DNA from: JBBTDV01 sp038042605
GTDB taxonomy: Bacteria > Bdellovibrionota > UBA1018
Assembly (NCBI GenBank): GCA_964358645.1
Contig: CAYHPW010000051.1
Location: forward strand, 1 to 18,767
Reading direction: 5' to 3'
DNA: 18,767 nucleotides
Shown: in pieces, positions 13,056 through 18,767 of the stretch
How positions within the stretch are numbered: the stretch's first letter is position 1
Layout: each line of letters begins with the position of its first letter
Made by a program: the position numbers and the translations under genes
Notes under the pieces: model-generated
Databases searched by the model: none
Seen by the model: only the letters and a program-made list of their open reading frames with translations
Told to the model about the DNA's origin: nothing

Positions 13056-14641
13056 ACGTCAGAAGGACAACAGCTTTTGCGATTCTCCTGTGCATAGGTC
13101 TCCTGCTTACGGCGGTGGCGGCGGAGGAAGGCGCTTCCGTAAAGACGAAAAAATCCAGGCTGACACATGATACATCGGAGTTTGCCGCCGACAAAAGAAG
13201 GCTGCTCCTCACCACCGGCGAAGACAAGGCGGTGGATATTGATTTTGACGCCAATGCAGGCGCAAACGGTATAACAATAGGTAACCCTCAGGTAGTTGCC
13301 ACTACGCTCGTTAAGATGGGTGATAAGCGGCAGATTGTTTTCAAGCCGCTTAAGGCCGGCGACACCACTGTCACGGTTAGGGATGCTGAAGGGACTATTC
13401 AGCTTATATTTTCTGTGCGCGTGACGGGGTCCAACCTTTTAAGAGTGGCTGGTGAATTGAGGGACCTTCTCCGCGATATTGAAGGGATCGATATAAGGGT
13501 GGTTGGTTCAAAGGTGATCGTGGATGGAGAAGTTCTCGTACCCGCGGATTACGGCCGTCTTTTAACCGTTATACAAGATAAAAGTTACACCGATTATGTG
13601 CTCAACCTAACGACGCTCTCACCGCTTGCAATGCAAGTTTTGGCTAAACGAATACAGGAAGATGTAAACACATTTGCTCAAAACGTCCGCACCCGTGTCG
13701 TTAATGGCGTTATTTTTCTAGAAGGCAGCGTGGACAATATCGACCAGGCGAAGCGGTCTCAGTCGATTGCTTCTCTTTATTTGCCTGAGATGAGACCCGG
13801 GAGCCAGCTGGAGCGTGATCCAACGGTACAGCGCCTGCCGCCACGCCGGTTGGTGGAGAATTTCATCATGGTCAACCCTCCTCCTCCGAAGAAACAGGAA
13901 AAACTGGTGCGTATCACCGTACACTTCGTCGAACTATCCAAGAACTACGACAAGGTATTTGGGTTCAAATGGCAGCCAGGCTTCACCGCGGATCCGCAAA
14001 TAAGCGTAGGAATTAGCCAGGGTGGCAGCGCGACCGGTAGTGGTGCCTCATTCAGCGGGACCATCTCAAGCCTTATGCCCAAGCTACAAAGCTTGCAGCA
14101 TGCCGGGTACGCGCGTGTTCTTAAAACCGGGACCATGATCGTGCGGAGCGGGCAACCCGCCAAACTTATTGAGCAGACCGAATTTCCTTTTTCACTGATC
14201 GGCGCGAATGGTCAGCCTACCGTGGCTAGCAAGGGAGTAGGGCTTTCAGTCGCGGTAACACCGCTTATCCTTGGTCAAAGCGAGGATATCCAGATGGATC
14301 TGGTGATGGATCAAGTCAACCTAGTCGGAAGGGCGCCTGCCGCCATGGCTCCGCCGATAACAGCAACCCACAAGGTTGAAACGAAGATTTATATCAAATC
14401 AAACGAAAGCGCCGCCGTGGCTGGCGTGAACTCTTCTGACATAGGCACAGATTTCAACAAGGATGATCCAAAACCAGGTGCGTTCGATCAAGGGACAGAT
14501 CCTATTTTTACATTGCTGCGTTCTAAGGGATACAGAAAGAAAAAATCACAGTTCGTAATCTTCGTCACTCCACAGATTATCGATAATGCATCTGACGGAA
14601 CGGAAGACTTGAAAAAGAATTTCAGGGTCAAAGTTAAATAG
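13052..14641 (+). CDS. cpaC: Flp pilus outer-membrane secretin CpaC/RcpA
   Basis: This 529-residue secretin should form the outer-membrane pore for the pilus. It has a signal peptide (residues 1-24, ending VAA-EE), and a T2SS/T3SS pilus N-terminal domain (about 50-125) with VVATTLVKMGDKRQIVFKPL. A BON-like part (about 130-250) contains VVNGVIFLEGSVDNIDQAKR. The secretin domain (about 290-515) contains GYARVLKTGTMIVRSGQPA and ends in VIFVTPQIID. In the GxARVL motif the usual Pro after the Lys is Gly (KTGT). The ATG overlaps the cpaB stop and follows GGGAGGA. No pilotin gene (TadD type) is seen nearby. Confidence 0.94.
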   Translation: MNVRRTTAFAILLCIGLLLTAVAAEEGASVKTKKSRLTHDTSEFAADKRRLLLTTGEDKAVDIDFDANAGANGITIGNPQVVATTLVKMGDKRQIVFKPLKAGDTTVTVRDAEGTIQLIFSVRVTGSNLLRVAGELRDLLRDIEGIDIRVVGSKVIVDGEVLVPADYGRLLTVIQDKSYTDYVLNLTTLSPLAMQVLAKRIQEDVNTFAQNVRTRVVNGVIFLEGSVDNIDQAKRSQSIASLYLPEMRPGSQLERDPTVQRLPPRRLVENFIMVNPPPPKKQEKLVRITVHFVELSKNYDKVFGFKWQPGFTADPQISVGISQGGSATGSGASFSGTISSLMPKLQSLQHAGYARVLKTGTMIVRSGQPAKLIEQTEFPFSLIGANGQPTVASKGVGLSVAVTPLILGQSEDIQMDLVMDQVNLVGRAPAAMAPPITATHKVETKIYIKSNESAAVAGVNSSDIGTDFNKDDPKPGAFDQGTDPIFTLLRSKGYRKKKSQFVIFVTPQIIDNASDGTEDLKKNFRVKVK

Positions 14642-14654
14642 GAGTTATATAAAA

Positions 14655-16796
14655 ATGGCCGGACATATCATAGCCGTGGTTGGTGGAAAAGGCGGAGTCG
14701 GCAAAAGCGTGTTTGCGGCTAACCTGGCAATTGCCTATATGCTCGAAAGCAAGCATAGGCCGCTTATTATTGACCTTGATTTGACCAGCCTTGGTGATCA
14801 GAACATTATCCTAGGCCTGAATCCACAAAAGACGATCGTAGATATATCCAAGATGCATGGGATGGCCATTGAACCCAAAAATCTTGCGCCGCTGATGGTG
14901 AGCGCGCAAGCCGGTTACCATTTCATAGGCGCCCCAAAAGATTCAATAATGGCGCAGGATCTGGACCTTGATGGATACGGCAGGTTTCTGAAAGCCATCA
15001 CCAACTGGTTTAACCTTGTTGTTGTAGACTGCGGGAACGGAACTGATGCAGCTGCGATTAAGACATTTGAATTCGCCACCGCGATCTTCGTAGTTACGTC
15101 GGCTGATTTGATTGTTATCAACCAGACCAGGCGCGTGCTTACGAAGATACAGGAACTTTTATTCCCGCCAGAAATGGTGCAGATAGTAGTCAACAGGTAT
15201 TCGCAGACCAATCTCATAAATCCGCAGATGCTCCAGAAAAATCTTAACCGTACTATATTCGCCGCTATTCCGGATGATCCCTCCATATGTGACAGTTCAC
15301 TGGCGAAGAGCATCCCACTTTGTCTTTCCGCACCCAATTCTAATATCGCCAGGGCCTTCCACGATATTGCGCGGAAAATACAGCAGATAAATATGCTAGA
15401 AAATCTTGCGGGTCTCAAAAAGCCTTCAGGCGTGGCGTCCAGGGCCACGAATCTTTCGCTCGTAAAAGATCAACAAAAGACCAGTACCGTTTCGCACGCG
15501 GCTAACATTGATGCATGGACAGGTCTAAAGCTCAGAATACATAAAGCGCTTGTTGAACAGATGGATCTTAAGAAAATGAGCACTGACACGAGTGACGCCA
15601 AACAGCGGATGATACTGCGTGAAAAGACGCAAAAAACCGTCCTTGATATCCTTGCCGCCGAAGATACCGGTGATCTTCTTCCCACGCGAGAAGCCAAGGC
15701 CCAACTTCTCAAGGAAGTTCTTGACGAAGCGCTGGGGCTAGGCCCGCTTGAGGATCCCCTTGCAGACGAGACTGTGACGGAAATCATGGTCAATTCGCGC
15801 GATCAGATTTACCTCGAAAGAAACGGAAAGCCCATGCTTTCTAAGGTTGTATTTTCGAGTGAGCAGCAAATGATGCGGGTGATAGAAAGAATCGTTACCC
15901 CGCTCGGCCGCAGGGTTGACGAAAAGGTCCCTTATGTTGATGCCAGATTAAGGGATGGTTCGCGCGTCCATGTGATAATCCCGCCCCTGGCTTTGAGGGG
16001 ACCTACGATCACGATCCGAAAATTTCCAAAGAAAAGAATCGAAGTTAAAGACCTGATCACATTTGGTTCAATGACTGAGGAAATCGCGGATTTTTTGAGA
16101 TCATGTGTAGAGGCGAAGCTTAACGTTGTTGTTTCTGGCGGCACAGGATCAGGCAAAACCACGCTGTTGAATGTTCTTTCTAACTTTATCCCGGCGACGG
16201 AGCGTATCATCACGGTTGAGGATTCTGCCGAACTTCAACTCGGTCAGGAACATGTCGTCAGGCTTGAAGCGCGGCCAAAAAACATAGAGGGCGAGGGCGA
16301 GGTCAGCATACGCGATCTGATCAAATGCTGCCTTAGGATGCGGCCGGATAGAATCGTGGTTGGAGAGTGCCGCAGCGGTGAGGCGCTCGACATGCTACAA
16401 GCGATGAACACCGGTCATTCTGGTTCATTGACGACACTACATGCGAATACACCGAGGGAGGCGCTGGCAAGGCTAGAGACACTGGTGTTGATGTCAGGGA
16501 TTGCCATGCCTTCGAAGGCGATACGAGAAAACATAGCTGCTGCCGTTGGTTTGATTATTCAGCAAAGCAGGCTCAGCGACGGCTCACGCAAAATAACGCA
16601 CATCACGGAAGTCGTCGGCATGCAGGGAGATGTGATTGGGTTATCGGATATATTCATATTCAAGCAGGAAGGGCTGGATAAGAAGAGAAAAATAATCGGC
16701 AGATACGTACCGACCGGGATCATACCGAAATTCGTGGAGGAGATGGAACAAAAGGGTATGCGTATTTCGAGAACCCTTTTTGCCGCGAAAGCATAG
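14655..16796 (+). CDS. TadZ/CpaE-TadA/CpaF fusion ATPase
   Basis: One uninterrupted 713-codon frame encodes two proteins that are usually separate. Residues 1-250 are a ParA/MinD-type ATPase as in TadZ/CpaE, which positions the pilus: deviant Walker A GKGGVGKSV (11-19) with signature Lys12, DLDLTSLGDQN (40-50) and Walker B VVVDCGNG (122-129). The CheY-like receiver that often precedes TadZ is absent. After a polar linker (about 251-286), residues 290-713 are a full CpaF secretion ATPase: LGLGPLEDPLADETVTEIMVN, PYVDARLRDGSRV, Walker A GGTGSGKTT (495-503), VEDSAELQL, Walker B RIVVGECRSGEALD (Glu571) and GHSGSLTTLHAN. Ser18 is followed by Val instead of the common Thr. The junction lies near nt 15510. 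RBS AGGAG lies 12 bp upstream. Confidence 0.93.
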   Translation: MAGHIIAVVGGKGGVGKSVFAANLAIAYMLESKHRPLIIDLDLTSLGDQNIILGLNPQKTIVDISKMHGMAIEPKNLAPLMVSAQAGYHFIGAPKDSIMAQDLDLDGYGRFLKAITNWFNLVVVDCGNGTDAAAIKTFEFATAIFVVTSADLIVINQTRRVLTKIQELLFPPEMVQIVVNRYSQTNLINPQMLQKNLNRTIFAAIPDDPSICDSSLAKSIPLCLSAPNSNIARAFHDIARKIQQINMLENLAGLKKPSGVASRATNLSLVKDQQKTSTVSHAANIDAWTGLKLRIHKALVEQMDLKKMSTDTSDAKQRMILREKTQKTVLDILAAEDTGDLLPTREAKAQLLKEVLDEALGLGPLEDPLADETVTEIMVNSRDQIYLERNGKPMLSKVVFSSEQQMMRVIERIVTPLGRRVDEKVPYVDARLRDGSRVHVIIPPLALRGPTITIRKFPKKRIEVKDLITFGSMTEEIADFLRSCVEAKLNVVVSGGTGSGKTTLLNVLSNFIPATERIITVEDSAELQLGQEHVVRLEARPKNIEGEGEVSIRDLIKCCLRMRPDRIVVGECRSGEALDMLQAMNTGHSGSLTTLHANTPREALARLETLVLMSGIAMPSKAIRENIAAAVGLIIQQSRLSDGSRKITHITEVVGMQGDVIGLSDIFIFKQEGLDKKRKIIGRYVPTGIIPKFVEEMEQKGMRISRTLFAAKA

Positions 16797-16802
16797 GGGA
16801 TT

Positions 16803-17666
16803 ATGTTAAAGGTAATAGGGTCGCTTTTTTTTGGTGCAGCGGTTTTTGGTGTTTCGTACCACTATAACAAACGCTTTTTAGAATGGCTGCGATTCCAGTC
16901 CCTCGGTACACGTGATTATATTGTAAATAAACTGAGTTTAATGTTCATCGATATTCCCCAACAGCGGATACTTATCTGGATGTTCCTTCTTAGCTTTGGC
17001 GCCGGTTTATTGGTATTCTTTGCTTTTCTTCCGAATTTTTTCCCAGGCATCACCTTTGGCATAGTGACTACCATTGTCGGATGGAAGGCGCCTAAACCCA
17101 TAGTTGATTTCATCTATGATAGGCGGGTTAAGAAATTTGTTTTGCAGATGGTTGACGCTTTAAGCTTGATGTCAAACGGTTTAAAAGCGGGCTTGTCTCC
17201 GGTTCAGTCGCTCGCTCTCGTGTCAGAGCAAATGCCAAACCCGATTCATGAGGAATTCAACTACGTATTACAGCAAACCAAATTAGGCGCGTCTCTTGAG
17301 GAGGCGTTGTTAAATCTATCAAAACGTGTCCAGGCCGATGACGTTGAGATGTTCGTCACATCAGTGATCATACTCAAAGAAACCGGCGGGAATCTTGCCG
17401 AGACATTCGACACCATCGTTACTACGATCAGAGAAAGAATAAAGCTTGAAAACAAGATTAGCGCTATGACAACGCAAGGCATGGCTCAGGGCGTTATAGT
17501 CATGATGATACCGCCAGTTTTAGGTATGGTTTTTTACCAGTCAGACCCTGAATTCATGAAACCACTTTTCAGCACGACGCTGGGGTGGGCGATAATAATG
17601 CTTATAATCCTGCTAGAAATTGTTGGTTTTTTTGTAATGCGAAAAATCGTGAGAATTGAGGTATGA
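16803..17666 (+). CDS. tadB: Tad pilus inner-membrane platform protein TadB (GspF family)
   Basis: This 287-residue polytopic protein is the inner-membrane platform on which the CpaF ATPase acts. Helices lie near residues 3-18, 57-95 (two), 232-250 and 260-280. The T2SSF domain spans about 110-250: QMVDALSLMSNGLKAGLSPVQSLALVSEQMPNP, GASLEEALLNLSKRV, and VIILKETGGNLAETFDTI followed by RER. Domain order fits TadB better than TadC. It begins 6 bp after the fused ATPase and its stop lies at ATGA. A tadC paralogue usually follows but is absent here within the window. Confidence 0.92.
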   Translation: MLKVIGSLFFGAAVFGVSYHYNKRFLEWLRFQSLGTRDYIVNKLSLMFIDIPQQRILIWMFLLSFGAGLLVFFAFLPNFFPGITFGIVTTIVGWKAPKPIVDFIYDRRVKKFVLQMVDALSLMSNGLKAGLSPVQSLALVSEQMPNPIHEEFNYVLQQTKLGASLEEALLNLSKRVQADDVEMFVTSVIILKETGGNLAETFDTIVTTIRERIKLENKISAMTTQGMAQGVIVMMIPPVLGMVFYQSDPEFMKPLFSTTLGWAIIMLIILLEIVGFFVMRKIVRIEV

Positions 17667-17704
17667 TTTTATTTGGCAGTTTAAAATTATTTTTTGGGGG
17701 AATG

Positions 17705-18767
17705 ATGGTTAAAAAAATTCATAATGTTTTGTTGCCGCTACTGCTTGTTTTTTGTGTCATGGACTCCGCATCTGCCAATGTCAGCTTGAAGAATGGCAAT
17801 TTTTTTATGACTTATACTGACATTGTTTATCCGGGTGGGTTTGAACCAAAAATAGAGCGTGTTTATAATTCAAAAACATCGTTCCATGGGATCTTCGGTT
17901 GGGGCTGGGGCACTGAGTACGAGGCATATTTGTCCGTATCCGCCGATGGTAGCGTGGTTGTGCATGAATACGGCGGTGGTGCGGATAACAGGTTTAACCC
18001 AGAGAAGTTCAGCTCCGAGGAATTAGGAAAAGCGGCCGACACGATAGCAGAGTCAGCGCAGAAGGCCGGAGTCATCGGAAGTGCTGATCAACTAGCTAAG
18101 TATAAGGAAAAGCTGCGCAGTGACGCCTCGTTTAGGAATGATGAGTGGGAAAAACTAATACACCAAGGAAGAGTTAATGGACGCCAGATAAATGATGGGG
18201 CGAGGTTGCAGTCAAACAGGTTCAGCTATCAATACATAACGAAAGTTTCAGGCGGCTATGTGCGTACATTCGATAGCGGCAAGATTGAGAAATTCAATGA
18301 AAGCGGCAAGCTGGTCAGGCTTTCTGACAAGAATAATAATTATATAGAAATTGTATATCGCAAGGACGGACTTATTGAGAAAATCTTGGATAATTTCAAC
18401 AGAAAGATGTTCTTTACGTTTAATTCACAGAAATTAGTCGAAAAGATAGAGGGCGAAAACGGCAAGAAGGCCGAATATAAATACAATAGTCTTGCCGAAT
18501 TGGTGTCCAGCCGGGATGTCGACGGCAATATGTATACATACAAGTATGACTCAAAGAGACGTCATAACATGGTAGAAATCGGTTACTCAGATAAGACCAC
18601 CATGGTTACAAGCTACTATGACATCGACAAAAAGGAGAATGTCAAAAGCGTGAAGGATCGTGATGGGACATTGACTGAATATATTTATGATACGGATAAG
18701 TCAGACCGCGGACACTTTACCGTGGCAACCAAAATGAAGGATAATTCTGGCAAGCAGATCTCGCTTA
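17705..18767 (+). CDS. Secreted RHS/YD-repeat protein (3' partial)
   Basis: The frame is open to the right edge; 354 codons are present. The ATG at 17705 (GGGGG 4 bp upstream) gives a clean Sec signal peptide (MVKKIHNVLLPLLLVFCVMDSASA). In-frame ATGs at 17702 and at 17663, the latter overlapping the tadB stop as ATGA, are alternatives. Residues 25-100 resemble the start of RHS proteins: NGNFFMTYTDIVYPG, ERVYNSK, GIFGWGWGTEYE. A helical, charged stretch (about 100-170) follows. Then come YD/RHS repeats: GYVRTFDSGKIEKFNESGKL, VYRKDGLIEKILDNFNRK, EYKYNSLAELVSSRDVDGN, YTYKYDSKRRHN and EYIYDTD. Such repeats form a beta cocoon. Export by Sec and placement in the Tad operon suggest a surface or pilus-associated role (inference). 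Any C-terminal toxin or anchor is outside the window. Confidence 0.88.
   Translation, partial: MVKKIHNVLLPLLLVFCVMDSASANVSLKNGNFFMTYTDIVYPGGFEPKIERVYNSKTSFHGIFGWGWGTEYEAYLSVSADGSVVVHEYGGGADNRFNPEKFSSEELGKAADTIAESAQKAGVIGSADQLAKYKEKLRSDASFRNDEWEKLIHQGRVNGRQINDGARLQSNRFSYQYITKVSGGYVRTFDSGKIEKFNESGKLVRLSDKNNNYIEIVYRKDGLIEKILDNFNRKMFFTFNSQKLVEKIEGENGKKAEYKYNSLAELVSSRDVDGNMYTYKYDSKRRHNMVEIGYSDKTTMVTSYYDIDKKENVKSVKDRDGTLTEYIYDTDKSDRGHFTVATKMKDNSGKQISL

Noticed and set aside
12266..13168. 300-codon antisense frame opposite cpaB/cpaC
   Set aside because: Ser/Thr/Pro-rich low-complexity translation typical of antisense; the plus strand encodes clear CpaB and CpaC.
1..18767. CRISPR array, insertion sequence or prophage
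   Set aside because: No regularly spaced repeats, transposase or phage structural or integrase genes were seen on either strand.

Overview
The window is 18.8 kb of moderate-GC bacterial chromosome. It looks Gram-negative: there is an outer-membrane secretin, Sec signal peptides and a candidate lipoprotein. The gene set suggests a deltaproteobacterial or Bdellovibrionota-like host: a Tad/Flp pilus locus with an RHS-repeat gene inside the operon, secreted DUF4360 proteins, and a SulP transporter fused to STAS and cyclic-nucleotide-binding domains. No rRNA or marker protein is present, so this placement is an inference.

Layout. (1) 3-1070: 3' part of a SulP-STAS-CNBD gene, cut by the window edge. 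(2) 1072-2046, minus: an uncharacterised P-loop NTPase or kinase-like protein converging on it. (3) 2141-2215, minus: tRNA-Arg(ACG), followed by a strong hairpin. (4) 2347-3810, minus: two tandem secreted DUF4360 paralogues with four matching cysteines each. (5) 3947-5200, plus: a divergent, unrecognised secreted protein or lipoprotein. (6) 5405-9714: a complete pstS-pstC-pstA-pstB-phoU operon for high-affinity phosphate uptake, without phoB/phoR in view. (7) 9756 to the right edge: a Tad/Flp pilus operon. It starts with a good sigma70-type promoter overlapped by a palindrome and a leader of about 95 nt. Two Flp pilins, the prepilin peptidase, a third small prepilin-like gene, two TadE-like pseudopilins, CpaB/RcpC, the CpaC/RcpA secretin, a TadZ-TadA fusion ATPase, TadB and a signal-peptide-bearing RHS/YD-repeat protein (running off the window) follow with tiny gaps or overlaps.

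How the genes work together. In the pilus operon CpaA should cleave the five proteins carrying a GQxxxE(Y/F) motif. CpaB and CpaC form the periplasmic and outer-membrane channel. The fused TadZ-TadA would couple polar positioning to the ATPase motor acting on TadB. The RHS protein is a candidate surface or secreted partner. The most unusual items are the TadZ-TadA fusion, the RHS gene translationally linked to tadB where tadC would normally sit, and the operator-like palindromes in front of the flp and DUF4360 genes.
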